A stretch of DNA of 64,000 nt from Neonectria sp. B-13 (Eukaryota > Ascomycota > Sordariomycetes > Hypocreales > Nectriaceae): contig NOKP01000029.1 in assembly GCA_002682825.1 (NCBI GenBank), positions 186,001 through 250,000 on the forward strand. Direction: 5' to 3'. Under the pieces are notes generated by a model, which had not been told where the DNA came from, made no database searches, and saw only the letters and a list, made by a program, of their open reading frames with translations. The position numbers and the translations under genes were made by a program. How positions within the stretch are numbered: the first letter of the stretch is position 1; each line of letters opens with the position of its first letter. Shown piece after piece: positions 1 through 13,481 of the stretch.

Positions 1-1609
1 GTCGGCGCCGTCCTTTACGTCTGCGAGGGCGTCTCTTGTCTTTGTCGAGCGGAAGCAATCCAAGGTCCCATCCAAGGTGAAGCTAGTATCGGTAAACTCA
101 GACTTTGGGATGTAGAGGTTGTGCTCAAAGTGATTGGCAGATTTGAAACTGGAGTCGGTGAGGTGGTGGAAAAGGAGTAGCGGGTACTGGGATGCGATCC
201 TCTCGTCACGGAGGATGACCTTGTCGGCTAATACCTTGGCCGCCTCTGCATCCCACTGCGCGACGAGCCCGGCCGGGCAGACGATGAGCTGCGGCTGATG
301 TTGGATCCGCCGACAGATCTGCTTTGTCAGGTCGCAGGAGCACCAGCATTGAATTCCCCATGCCCCCGGATGGTTGCAGGACCCTTCGTTCATCCAGATG
401 TGGTCGTCAGGGTGGAGGAGGACATCGTCACGGCACATGTGGGCCAGGGCGACGACACAGGCAGTCATAATGGACTCAAACGTCTTACCCAGACCGGGCT
501 TGCTGCAATTAAACACACCGTTCCGTTCGGTGGACTGAAAGTCCACTAGGGTCTTGTAAACGTCGAGCATCTGAAAGCCCCTGGACGGCATCGACATGCC
601 CGGCAGGTGGACGCCTACGTCGATGGCGGCTGGGTCATGGGAAAAGAAGGTACAGGCTTCGGGCCAGAGCTTCCGCTCATTGCCAAGGCCGGTCGCGTCG
701 AGCCAGATCTCCTCAATGCCGGGTTCCTCCTTCAGCGGTCCAGATGGAAGGTGGTCATCATCATCGGCTGTCAGGCTGATCTTGGTTACCGTCTCATCGG
801 CGAGCGTATCGACCTCGACACCATTGTCGGGCGGATTACTGCAGGGGTTTGGAAGGGCAGCTGGGCGTCGGTCAGTCTTGTCATATGCCGCGGCGTTGGG
901 GAAAGGTGGTCACCTAGTTCTTGCGGGTGGGCAAGGGAGTACTCGTCGCCAACGGAGGAGACCCAGTGTTTGGCGGCGCATCAACTGATCTGGTCAGGGA
1001 CACAGAACAGGACGACGAACGGAGAATGGGGGCACTGGTAATCGGCGTGGAGTTCAAGCTCGTTGTACATAGCACTGGCCGCGAAGGACCAGTTCAGGCG
1101 GTTGGAGATAGGCAGCGCCTGGTCGGAGCCCGGAAACTTAACGCTGTATCCCATCCATGACATGTCGTCCACAGCGTGGCCCAGAGCTGCTACGATGTGA
1201 CTCTAGCCGGCGAACTAAGGCATGTAGAACCCGCCGTCCTGCTGCTGCGACTCGGACAGCCACTCCGTGGCGGGCCGGGGGACACGGTCGTGTCCGAGGT
1301 GGACAAACCATACGGAGTCAAACGTGACATACTGAGGGATGTAGTAGAGGTTGGAGCATGGTGGCAATCTGGAGCCCCATAGGCGAGCCGCATCGCAGGA
1401 TGGGTAAAGGCTCGGCTGTTGTTGGGTGCATGGATCGGAATCCATACCGTACGGCCTTGCGAGGGTTGGTGGGGAAGGTTTCTGTACGAGAGGCTGACGA
1501 TGACTTCGAATGTGAGAGGGAACAGTGGCTTGTACAAGCTTTGACGGAGCAGCGTTGGCGGGGCTGCAATCAAACGCGAGATTGTTATTGGCAAGTGTTG
1601 TTCAAACAA
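1..1609 (-). pseudogene. SNF2-family helicase-like gene, degenerate, runs off the left edge
   Basis: Reading the minus strand leftward, an open frame over about 1-880 contains a Walker A motif (CSKPGLGKTFESIMTA, near 474-504) followed by PQLIVCPAGLVAQWDAEAAK. These are motifs I and Ia of SNF2/Swi2 DNA-dependent ATPases; the rest of the helicase lies outside the window. Upstream, another frame (about 1445-900) is also coding-like (YYIPQYVTFDSVWFVHLGHD) but is broken by TAG at 1215-1217, TAG at 1203-1205 and TGA at 981-983. The reading frame then slips near a TTTCCCC run at about 905-915. All three stops would be sense codons (CAG, CAG, CGA) after one C-to-T reversal on the coding strand. Introns could explain part of this, but no good GT...AG pair removes the stops. 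The family call rests on the motifs; the pseudogene call is an inference. The 5' end is uncertain. Confidence 0.65.
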
Positions 1610-1732
1610 GGGCCGCGCAGAAAAGTTGGACGTGTTGACGCGCCGACAGTGACTGTTAACACCGAAGGATGCAGTGATTCACAGTAAACAGGCATTAGGG
1701 ATGGGTACCTCACAAGTTAGGCAAACGATGTA

Positions 1733-2807
1733 TTGGCGAGAATAAGGTTGGGAAGGATGAGATCTCGAGCCAGCAAGGCGTATCTTGCTAGTCCCGAGGT
1801 TGTTGCTGCCAGTGCTCTCAAGGGCAGAATTGTCGGCCCTGGTTGGTACCAGAAGCCAGAGGGTGTTGAAAAGGTCATTATCGGGGAGGGAAGCGACGAT
1901 TTTGCTGCTGACAAAGCTCGCTCTATTGAGGGTGCTTTTGATAAGATCATTAATGAGGTGGATAGCATGATTGCTATTGCTGAGAATGATCAAGAGCAGT
2001 CAACTACAGCTGCCGCCGAAGATGAGACCTTGACTAGTGTTCTCCCGGGCTTTCCTGAGAAAATCGAGGGCGAGGTTGGTTTCTTGAAAGTGTTCCTCAA
2101 ATTGCTACTGCTTCCTTTGTATATACTAACCTAGGATAGGGACAATGATAACATCAACACGGATGGTATCTACCCAGGTAAGTGAAGCACTAATGAACTC
2201 TTCCCCATTGTTAGAATGCAATCATGAGACCAATCGCAAACCAGGCAAATACACTTGTCATGATAACCTCCCCAAGGAAAAAATGGCTGAAGTGTGCATG
2301 GAGAATTATGACCCTGGGTTTGCCAAATTCACTAAGCCAGGTGAAGTCCTGGTGACTGGTTTCAACTTTTGGGTGTGGTAAGTAATTTGTTTATTTATAT
2401 AAACATCATGTTTCCATTTAACAAAATGATGGCTGATACTCTCCCTTACAGGAAGTTCCCGTGAGCAAGCCGCCACCGCCATTCTGGCAAGAGACATTCC
2501 TCTCTTTATCGCTGGAAGTCTCGGGAACATCTTTAGTCGCAACAGCATCAACAACGCATTGGTCTCTCTCGAAAGTCCACACTTGGTCAAGCGCCTACGT
2601 GGGTCGTTCAAGGATGACGCGGAGAAGTCTCTGACTCGCCGCACGGGCTGGAAGCTTCTGTGGGATGTCCGCCGCTCCAAGGCTGTGATTACGGAGAAGG
2701 ATGGCACCGTCTGGGAGCAGAAGGTTAGCGAGCTGCCTCCCAGTGTGCAAGAGATTATCAGCGTCAAGGGTCTGGGGAACTGGGTCAAGTCCAAGATTCA
2801 GGCTTAA
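1733..2807 (+). pseudogene. Homoaconitase (LYS4-type) C-terminal fragment, frameshifted
   Basis: The translated blocks match the C-terminal swivel domain of fungal homoaconitase, the lysine-pathway enzyme converting homocitrate to homoisocitrate in mitochondria. Recognisable stretches are [78 protein letters not shown] and LTRRTGW. Three introns still have usable splice signals: 2075-2134 (ends CTAAC...CTAG), 2178-2244 and 2378-2451. Only about 320 of the roughly 770 residues of the family are present; the iron-sulphur and N-terminal domains are missing upstream, where helicase remnants lie instead. A T-run at 2367-2370 has one base too many, so the codons after GFNF shift and splicing into the SSREQ exon brings a stop. 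It is therefore a truncated, frameshifted copy; a full gene is expected elsewhere in the genome. Confidence 0.8.
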
Positions 2808-4080
2808 ATGATTAAGAAAGGAATTATGTTCATATTTACTCTATGCCTGATAAAAAGTCCTGGTTTTATTTATTAAACAAATCGATTTTAGACATTTCCA
2901 CTATAAGAGCGCTGGTTTAAGATAGCTAATTTCACTGTTGCCCTACTTTATCCCTACTACTAAAGATTTAAAAAGCTCTAGAGTGTTAATAGCTAGTAAT
3001 TTGTAAATGAGAGCGATTAAAGAAATAAAATCAGCTAAGTATATCTATTTGATAAGTATATATAGTAAAGAAACAGTTGGTTTAAACACTTATCTAGCAT
3101 TGAATAGTTATAAGTTAAAAAGGGGCTTTGTTAACTACTCTTAGAGTTAGGAATATAAGCGATTAGCTTAATCTAGATAACGGGATTCCTCTTTATAAAT
3201 ATATAAAACTTTTAGTAGATATTTACTAGGGGTAGCTAGTGATAGGGAAAGCTGGTAACTTCCCTTTTAACTTATAGTAAGCATTTTAAAGAGTAATAAA
3301 TATTATCTTAGACTACTAACATTAGGATAAAGATTAGAAGCGATCTAATGTTTCAAGTATTGAATTTTAAAATTTGCAGAGTGAGAAGTAATATACGCCG
3401 GTGTTTAAATGTATCTATATAGTATAGCGAGAGTAAACAAATAAAGCTCCAACAGCAGCATCCTGAACATCTGAAATGGAACCTCGTCTCCCACATTGAT
3501 ACATCTTTGCTGTTCAACCACCCTGTGGTTTGACTAACAGATCGCTAATACCGTAAATTCATACTCACAAGTCAAGCAACAGCTTCATCAACTCAAGCAG
3601 ATATTGACTATGACTTAGCTGTCTCATCAAATAGCCCAGCCATAACAGCTTTATCTGGCTACAGCAGATTAGGTATATAATTATGTAGGTAGGCGCAACG
3701 TTCTTAGTAAATTGCCACACGGCTGGCTAGTAAATGGGCACGCATAGTTTTACCAGTTTTAATGCTACATTCATTGCTTGTACCAGTAAAGATGCTGCAA
3801 CCTCGCTTCCAGGAAAACCACTGACTAGTAAATCAACGCATCGAATCGACATATTCGTAAAGAATATTCTCCTCTACGCGACATCATGTTAAAGGGCCCC
3901 GTTTACCGGTTCATGGATCGTAGTACTCGCTTAGTTATTACAACTTTGTTTCCTTTTGAAGATGCGCGTTTGCGTTTGGAAGTATCTGTTAATCCCGTGA
4001 GTACTTTTTATTTAGAAAGGCAAAGGAACTTGCCAGCGCTGTCATCGACTCTATCTGTACCTTGTAACTAATTGAGGATC
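2808..4080. other. AT-rich intergenic stretch, no supported gene
   Basis: This segment, especially 2810-3470, is strongly AT-rich and full of TA dinucleotides, unlike the GC-balanced flanks. Composition of this kind is typical of repeats eroded by repeat-induced point mutation. A 61-codon open frame at 3886-4071 has no recognisable motif and is not called. Confidence 0.5.
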
Positions 4081-4474
4081 GATGTCTGTCCCGATTTTGC
4101 CGTTCTGCCTGACTGCCAGTCCTCATTTCGCTCCTCAATAGATCGGCATAGGTCATCGAGAGCTATGCACATCAAACGTGTCTGCTCATAGTCGACAAGC
4201 GCCTGGTGATTAAGGCCGGTGAGCTGGTCTCGGTGATAAAAGAGCGGGAATAATACTTCCAGTAATAGGAGAATCGCTGGTTTGCAGGCAAGGTCCTGGA
4301 AATATTTCTTTTAAATAGGTTGATCAGGAGAAGGCTGTTCCTATCATATCCCTTAGACTCAAGTAGTTGCCTCAAAGGATATAAATCCATTACTAAAGTA
4401 TGATAGGCGAAGATGATCATATGTTGGGTAATACCTACTTGCTGGAGCGTAGTCGCAATTTCGTGAATATCCAT
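4081..4474 (-). pseudogene. Unidentified coding remnant
   Basis: Two overlapping minus-strand frames look like pieces of one protein. One (4172-4474) reads MDIHEIATTLQQVGITQHMI onward. The other (about 4080-4320) reads LLLLEVLFPLFYHRDQLTGL and later QTRLMCIALDDLCRSIEERN. The switch of coding-like frame near 4270-4320 suggests a small indel. I do not recognise the family. It could be a decayed gene or part of an unrecognised exon structure. Confidence 0.25.
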
Positions 4475-5092
4475 GCAGTTGATAGCTGAACGTCGAGATA
4501 CTGAGAAAATCTGTCAAGCTTTGAAAAAGCTCAAGTATTGCAGGTGAGGATTGTTTCCGGCAGCACAGTGGTTTACCTTGTGATATTTCAACAAGAGTAT
4601 TAATCAGAGTCTTCCCAGAGACTCGCCCAACCCAATCATCAAAAAATCACATACCTAGTGTATCATCTCCCAATAGATTTAATATGGAATACAACGAATA
4701 TGCCTTCAACGAGGTGAGGTTGGGCCTAACAGTGTAGTTGTAAGAAAGTTGTTGATTACGACCTAGCTAACTACGGAAATGGCCGCGATCGAACTTTGGT
4801 TGCCAGTCCTTACCACTGCCAGCCGGTCGTGTTGGCCGTGGAGGCATACGAAGCAGCGTTCAAGAGAAAAGAATGGACCGTCCTCACATGACCCATCACG
4901 TGCCGCCACCCGTTTCCCCCAAGCTTCCCAATTCGGCCCAAACCACCAAGAAATCTGCCATCCGTTCACCAAGTCGTACCACTTGTCAACCGCCCCGGTG
5001 CCCTTTTCGCCCTACTACCCTCTCTCCTTTTCCGCGCGACCGGCAATGGATTGAGCTTCTCCGGACGCCATGAACCCGAGCCCCAGGCGACC
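4475..5092. promoter_or_regulatory. Upstream region of COX10
   Basis: No coding sequence is supported here. The segment is the 5' flank and leader of COX10; the last 150 bases are pyrimidine-rich. Short open frames in it are shadows. Confidence 0.4.
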
Positions 5093-6646
5093 ATGCGACC
5101 ACCACGATGTCTCGTCCCCGCCACGGACCTCCAGTCCTGGAGAGTGCTCTCCGGAGCCCCTCATAACGGCCCTTCCACTTCGCCGCTGATCCGCCGATGG
5201 ATGTCGTCACCCGCCGCATTCCGCCCGCCTAGGATCCCCAGTGCCGTGCCATTGAGAGGCCACGCCTTCTTCCTGTCCAACCGGCTCTTTGAGCGATCCA
5301 ATTGCCTCGATTTCATCGTGTCCCGCCGTGCCAATGGCAGTATTTCATCTACCGCCGCTGCGTCGCCCGTCCCCGAACCTGCCGACTCCGCCGTCTCTTC
5401 CTCCTCTTCCGAACCCTCACAATCCGAACCGACTATCGCCCCTCATCGCCGACGGCAGGCTGAGCGCCGCGAAAAGGCTGCTGCTGCCGCCGCGGCCAGC
5501 GGAGAAAAGCCTCTCCCTCCCGATGCCTCTTCACTTCTAACCTCCCATGCGGCCGCCCAGCCGAGCCACTCTTTCCGTCGGACCTTTTCGACCTTCCTCT
5601 CCCTCTCGAAGCCCCGATTGACCATGCTTGTCGTTTTGACGGCAATGGCTTCATATGCGCTCTATCCTGTTCCCGAGATGCTCGCCCCAAGCACCACCGA
5701 AACCCCAAGCCTGAGCCCACTGACGCTGCTCTTCCTCACCACCGGTACCACACTCTGCTCGGCCAGCGCAAACGCCTTCAACATGCTTTACGAACCCTCC
5801 ACCGACGCCAAGATGAGCCGAACCCGGAACCGTCCCCTAGTAAGGAAACTCATCTCAACGCGCAGCGCCGTGGCCTTTGCGATTCTCGCCGGAGCCACTG
5901 GAGTAGGAGCCTTGTACGTTGGTGTCAACCCCACCGTATCGTTCCTGGGTCTCGCCAACATTGTTCTTTACGCTGGCGCCTACACCCCGCTCAAGGCCGT
6001 AACTTCCTTCAACACCTGGATCGGCGCTGTTGTCGGTGGTATCCCTCCTCTTATGGGCTGGGCCGCGGCGGCTGGTGAAACCGCTACCAAGGATGGGTCC
6101 TGGAGAGAGCTGTTGTTTGCTGGCGACGGGTCCTCAATTGGTGGCTGGATCATGGCTGGGTTGCTCTTTGCATGGCAGTTCCCTCACTTCATGGCCCTCA
6201 GCTGGCCTATCCGCGAGGAATACAAAGCTGCCGGCCTTCGCATGCTGGCATGGACGAACCCAAAGCGCAATTCCCGCGTGGCCCTCCGATACAGCATCGT
6301 TTTTATCCCTCTCTGTATCTCGCTATGCGCTGCGGGAGTTACTGAGTGGTCCTTTGCCGTGACCAGTTTCCCCATTAACGCCTGGCTTCTGCGAGAGGCT
6401 GTGCGCTTCTGGCAACACGATGGCCACAATGGTACCGCGAGGGGTCTGTTTTGGGCGAGTGTCTGGCATCTGCCCGGCGTAATGATATTGGCCCTCGTGC
6501 ACAAGAAGGGCATGTGGAGCAGGGCGTGGAGGAGTATATTCGGTGAAGATGAGGGTGAATGGGAAGAGGAGGAGCTGGACGAGATGGTAATCATGGCGGC
6601 GGAGAACTCGAGCGATCAGTTACAAGCCGCCAAGCCGGTGAGGTGA
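5093..6646 (+). CDS. COX10: Protohaem IX farnesyltransferase (haem O synthase), mitochondrial
   Basis: This intron-free gene of 517 residues is a UbiA-family polytopic prenyltransferase of the mitochondrial inner membrane. It adds a farnesyl group to haem B to give haem O, the precursor of haem A in cytochrome c oxidase. The first Asp-rich signature is at about residues 227-249 (NAFNMLYEPSTDAKMSRTRN, then RPL), followed by the conserved YTPLKAVTSFNTWIGAVVGG and WQFPHFMALSW. The first ~170 residues are Ser/Ala/Arg-rich, with no membrane spans before about 175, consistent with a mitochondrial presequence plus a linker. I chose the ATG at 5093; the frame stays open back to a TTG at 5051, but no earlier in-frame ATG follows an upstream stop. 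The acidic tail (EDEGEWEEEELDE) is an ordinary fungal extension. Confidence 0.95.
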   Translation: MRPPRCLVPATDLQSWRVLSGAPHNGPSTSPLIRRWMSSPAAFRPPRIPSAVPLRGHAFFLSNRLFERSNCLDFIVSRRANGSISSTAAASPVPEPADSAVSSSSSEPSQSEPTIAPHRRRQAERREKAAAAAAASGEKPLPPDASSLLTSHAAAQPSHSFRRTFSTFLSLSKPRLTMLVVLTAMASYALYPVPEMLAPSTTETPSLSPLTLLFLTTGTTLCSASANAFNMLYEPSTDAKMSRTRNRPLVRKLISTRSAVAFAILAGATGVGALYVGVNPTVSFLGLANIVLYAGAYTPLKAVTSFNTWIGAVVGGIPPLMGWAAAAGETATKDGSWRELLFAGDGSSIGGWIMAGLLFAWQFPHFMALSWPIREEYKAAGLRMLAWTNPKRNSRVALRYSIVFIPLCISLCAAGVTEWSFAVTSFPINAWLLREAVRFWQHDGHNGTARGLFWASVWHLPGVMILALVHKKGMWSRAWRSIFGEDEGEWEEEELDEMVIMAAENSSDQLQAAKPVR

Positions 6647-7392
6647 CAACGGCACTGTAAAACAATTGTAGGATTGACAGGACGGCATTCGGTGGGATGT
6701 GACAAGACCTGACATCCGCCTTTTCAGTCGTAGTTCGTTTTGTCACGTTTTGTCACTTCTTTTGCACACGACTCAACACCATTGTAGACTACCATACTAG
6801 TATTTAGGTTATATCTGGGACTCAAAGACGGAGACCTAAGCGAAATGAAAAAAGAACAGGCAAATGTTGTATTCTCAGTGCGGTGACCTGTATCTAGATC
6901 ATACTATGCAGATCCATCATCCATCCCCATGCCCTGGTATCTTCTATCTCTAGTGTACAAGACAAGGGAAAGTCGTGTCGGCCGGTTGCCACCATTTTGG
7001 AAAATCAAATCAGGAAAAATACCATTATGCGGACACTCCAAGCAACGCCAGAACGAAATCAGTAAAAGGAAAACAGAATAAGCAAGGGAAAAACAGTGTA
7101 GGTTGCTGATCATCATCGTTCGTTATCCAGAGCGCCGTAAACACCATATCCAGGGGGGGCTGCTAGCCATGCAGAGAGACAAATAGGAAGGGCAGACTGG
7201 AAGGACTGATACCACGAGAGTGATTGATGGTGGTGACCCAATAAAAAGACTGGAAAGGAATGGACGGCGCTGTAATAGGGGAAAGCCAAGAGGAGGGAGG
7301 GAGGGAGGGAGGCAGTATGTGTATGAGTTGTGTGTGTTGTGTTATTGTTGTGTGAACGGTGTTTCGTGTGCGTGTGGAAAAGGTTCACCCCT
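6647..7392. other. Intergenic region between convergent COX10 and Myb-like gene
   Basis: This holds the 3' flanks of two convergent genes. A GGGA-type purine microsatellite lies at 7293-7312, followed by GT-rich sequence to about 7380. No coding sequence is supported. Confidence 0.5.
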
Positions 7393-8506
7393 TTACATGC
7401 CACCACGAGGCCGGTTGATGATGGCCGGGATGCCCATATCCGCGCTCTGCGGCCGGTGCGTGCTCAGGTACGGGCTGTTGCCCTGGCTGTGGCCGTTGAC
7501 GCCGTGGCCTCCGTATCCGTGGCCGGCGCTGGCGGTGGAGCTGACGCTGGACGAGTACCCGTGCCCCCCGTAGCCGGCTCCGTAGGCGCCCATGCCGTAG
7601 GCCCCGAGCGCCGCCATGGGGGCGTGCGGCTGCTGCAGCGCCTGGTAGGTGGCCGCGGCCGAAGCCGTGCTGGAGTGTGCCGAGTGCATGGCCGACGACG
7701 TCGTCTCGGGGCTACTATAGGATGCGTCTAGTTCGTCAACCGGGGTCAGGCCCATGCCGGAGATGCCGCTGTCGTCGTCATACCCTGAGAGAGCGCCGCC
7801 GGACTCGAGGCGGTCGCGGCGGGCGGCGGCGCGGGCGGCGCTTTGCAGATTCTTGAGGCCGTTGGACATGCACTGGAAGGGGTCACGGGTCAGCCTCTAG
7901 TTCATATAAGACATGGGATGGGAGTGTTGGTGTTGGTGTTGCTGTTGTTCTCGGGGTTCTTACCTTTTGCTCCACGACATTCCACTTCTCTCCGGTCCGG
8001 GCAGCAAGGCCGCTCCAGATTTCCTTCCGCATGCTCATGTAGTCCCGGGCCAGACGCTGGAGCTTCTGGTTGTCCCAGTCATCCGAGCCCTTGCGCTCCA
8101 TCAGCCGCTCGTGGCGCTTGCGGCAAGCGTTGGGCGTCTTGGTCGGGAAGAAGTTGGCCTGGATCTGGCCCCAGTTGAGGCCCTGCATGCGCGCGCTGAG
8201 CAGCTGCTGGTCATCCTGGGGCGTCCAGGCCCCGGAGCTGGCGCGGTGCTGGATCGGAGGCGGGACGGAGACGGCGGAGGTGGCGCTCGCGGCGTACGAG
8301 TCGTAGTTGGGCTGCTGCACCTGGGCCTGGGCCTGGAGAGTCATGGACGATGCCGAGGTGGAGGGGACGTTGTAGTAGTTGCTGGGCATGGTCATGCGTT
8401 GCTGTTGCTGTTGCTGGCCATACAGAGGAGAGGGGGCCAGGGAGACTGGCATAGGGGCTCCGTAGCGGCTCTGGGAGCTGCTGGAGTTTCTGGTGTGTTT
8501 CGGCAT
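7393..8506 (-). CDS. Myb/SANT-like DNA-binding protein
   Basis: Two exons (8506-7964 and 7872-7393) joined across a 91-base intron give a 340-residue protein. The N-terminus is Gln/Ser/Pro-rich with a poly-Gln run at 31-36. Residues 92-137 form a Myb/SANT helix-turn-helix (GAWTPQDDQQLLSARMQGLN, with the spaced Trp residues at W94 and W112). A second related helical unit follows at 143-185 (DDWDNQKLQRLARDYMSMRK, EKWNVVEQK). The C-terminal half is Gly/Tyr/Ser-rich low complexity (GYGGHGYSSS, GHGYGGHGVN). This is the layout of a fungal transcription regulator in the nucleus. The target genes and the orthologue name cannot be read from the sequence. The splice donor GTAAGA and acceptor CCTTCCAG keep phase 0. 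Confidence 0.85.
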
Positions 8507-11180
8507 GGTTGGTTTGGGAGTGAGTGTGTTGTTTATGTGGGTAGGTGGTGTATGTGGTGAAGAGGAAGAGTAAGGTAGTCCGGGATGTTGTCGGACCCTT
8601 GAACTGATTGAGGATATTACCGATTAGGCGCGTGCAAAGAGGGTAAAGGCCCGGGTCAACCTGCGGCCTGGTCTGTTCTGGTCTCGGGTTGGGTCGGCCG
8701 TGGTCTGGAGAAGTCGGCCGAAACAGAGGGTCCAGAAGGTCATATAAGGAGACAATGAGAATGAGAGAGAAAGCGAAATGGTATCGTGGCCCCGGGGGTG
8801 GTCAAGAAAGCGACAGAGGAAACCGTGACAGAGACGAGACTAGGAAAAAGGACAAGGAAACTAGGAAAAAGAAAAAGATGGGAACTTGGTAAGTTGAGCG
8901 AGAGCGTGTTTGAGAGGAGAGAGAGTAGGACTGAGAGGCCGTGAGAGGGCCGGATATGAAGCAGCTTTAAGCTCGCAGAGCGGCCGCGGGTGGATCGCGC
9001 AAGTGAGGCAAGACACAAAGGCCAATCTCGCCGTGGGCGGTTGCGCCGCTGAAACGAGACATGGCAAGACGGGAAAGGGGAAATGAAACAACACACTTGT
9101 GTCTGGGGGAGAGAGTATGCCGCGAATGGGCCGCTGATATTGGTCGGGGGAGGCGGCTGTCTGGGGGGAGCTGGGCGGTTAGGGGCACTTAGACGGGGTT
9201 CCTCTTCAGACAGACGGCGGCTACGCGGTGGGAAGGGCAAGTAGACGGACGGGGTCTCCTGACAATGGGCAGAGTCAAGAAAGAGAAGGGTACACAGATG
9301 GCGGACGAAGTATGAGGAAGCGCCAGCAGCCGGTGGCGGTCAGAACCGTGTACAGCATCCGGCGTAGGAGAAGATTCAGGTACGGGGCAAGTTCCCGCGA
9401 ACGAGGCGGCAGTTTGTGTTGGTGGCGTGGTCGTGTTCGGACGGTGTGGGCAGAAGCGGACGAGCACGAGGGTCTCCAAGAGCTTGCAGAATGTCGACAG
9501 CCAGCCGTCGTGCAGGTTTCAGAGCCTTCCATGACAATCCCATGGGGGCGGTAGACCCAGTTCAGTCTCTGTGCGGCGAACAGTGGCGCCTAAAAGAAAT
9601 TGAACGGGGTCGTTGCATTGCATAGGTAGCATGGGGGGCATGGCGTGGTGGGGTTGGAGGGACAAAGAACATGGAGAGATACACCCAGAGAGAGAGAGAG
9701 AGAGAGAGAGACAGAGGATCGAGATAATGCGGCCCACTCCCGCTCTCTGCTCAGCATGCCACGAACAAGTGGGAAGTCTGCAGCCAAGACCCAAGCGATG
9801 CGCATCATCGAAGCAGCAGTATTGACCAGGGGGGGGCACAGGGGAGCAAGTACAAAGCTCTTGTACCCCTGAGCCACAGAGATCGTCCCCTAAGCAGGGA
9901 GCAGAGAGGAGACGAGGTGGTCAAACGTCGTTGCAAGAGTGCTAACAAAGAGCCGCTGTTGGTGTTGAGCGCTCCAGCGTGGAAATAAGAGGGCGCGAAG
10001 TTGGTGTGGGGCTGCGGCCATCCAATTGGCCCCTCGCTTGCAGGCGCGCGTTTAAATCAAAATAAGGCGGCTCCCGAAGAAGCTAGCTCATCTATTTTTG
10101 GACTGCCCTCGCCCGCGTCTGATTGGGCCGAGGAGGCGGGCGGGTACCTCCCCACCACCGTTCTGCGGGGGAGGTACCTTTCGCGATCCATGAAGGCGAC
10201 AAGACTGGATTTCTTGCCTCTTGGACTCTGAGCATCCACGCGGGCAAGCGCTTGGGACGATGGGTCCAGATGAGCAGCGGCAGGCGTGTACTGAAGCACC
10301 GGGGCTGTTTCATGTCCTGCCGGGGGAGTCTTGGGAGGGAGTTTGATCTTCTCCCAGCTTGAGGATGGAACAGTGTAATGGGCAGGTTGGGTGTGTCTGC
10401 GTTTGTGCGACTGGTCAAGTCTGTTGGTTGTGGCCGGCGACCAGGTGCTTGTTTTTCTTCTGCCGCAAATAGATGACCACCTGTTCGTGCAGGGGGGTTG
10501 CAGGCATGACGGAATCTGCGCTACCCTTGGCACCCGGGACAGAGCTGAAGCGCTGCAGATGGCTCTCGCGAGGATTGTGGAAGGGGTTTTGCTTGCGAGC
10601 CATGGCGGCAATACTATCTCTGGGAAGGAACAGAGTCGTAGAGTAGTCAGTCGACCTCATGAGAAAATTGAAATGGAAACCCAACGCTGTCAATTGCAAA
10701 TGACGACAAGTTCGCATTGTTTGCTGATGGATTTTAAGCGCCATCTACAAGTGGACATGATCCAGATCCATGCTATGCTCGTTCTCCTATGACTAGTTAA
10801 ATTGCGGGACCCTGACCTCCGATTCTGGTGGACTTACCCTACACCTAGACTCGGATTAAGACAATTCTCAATGCAGAGCAACTATCCTAGCCACGAACAA
10901 GTTACTCATAAAAATTCCGATGTGGATTTTCTACCTCTTTTCCGTGCATTTTCCCGTGTCTTGGTCAACGTTGTCGTGATATTGGAACGGTGGTGAAAAG
11001 TCATTTATTGAATGGTCAACACAATAACCCTAGTGAGACCAAGATCATCAATCATTCCGCAGCCTCATAACCGTACCCTTAAACCCCCATAGTAGACTAC
11101 CAACCGGAGAAAATCATCAAGGAACCCTGCTAAAAAGTCGAAGCCACTGTTAGGAACAGCTACCTCAAGACCTCTCCCGT
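8507..11180. other. Long intergenic region upstream of the Myb-like gene
   Basis: About 2.7 kb without a supported gene lies upstream of the Myb-like gene and downstream of the arabinofuranosidase. It contains a long purine-rich stretch (8690-8900) and a GA microsatellite (9687-9710). Many overlapping short frames occur but none shows a domain or convincing splice structure. Fungal regulators often have leaders over 1 kb, so much of this may be 5' UTR and promoter. Confidence 0.4.
9687..9710. repeat. (AG)12 microsatellite
   Basis: Twelve uninterrupted AG dinucleotides, immediately preceded by ACACCC and followed by ACAGAGG. A simple repeat prone to length change. Confidence 0.95.

Positions 11181-13481
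<2,301 letters not shown>

Noticed and set aside
10057..10792. Overlapping frames of 109-184 codons on both strands
   Set aside because: GC-rich DNA keeps several frames open at once; none has a domain, a conserved motif or gene-like splice sites.
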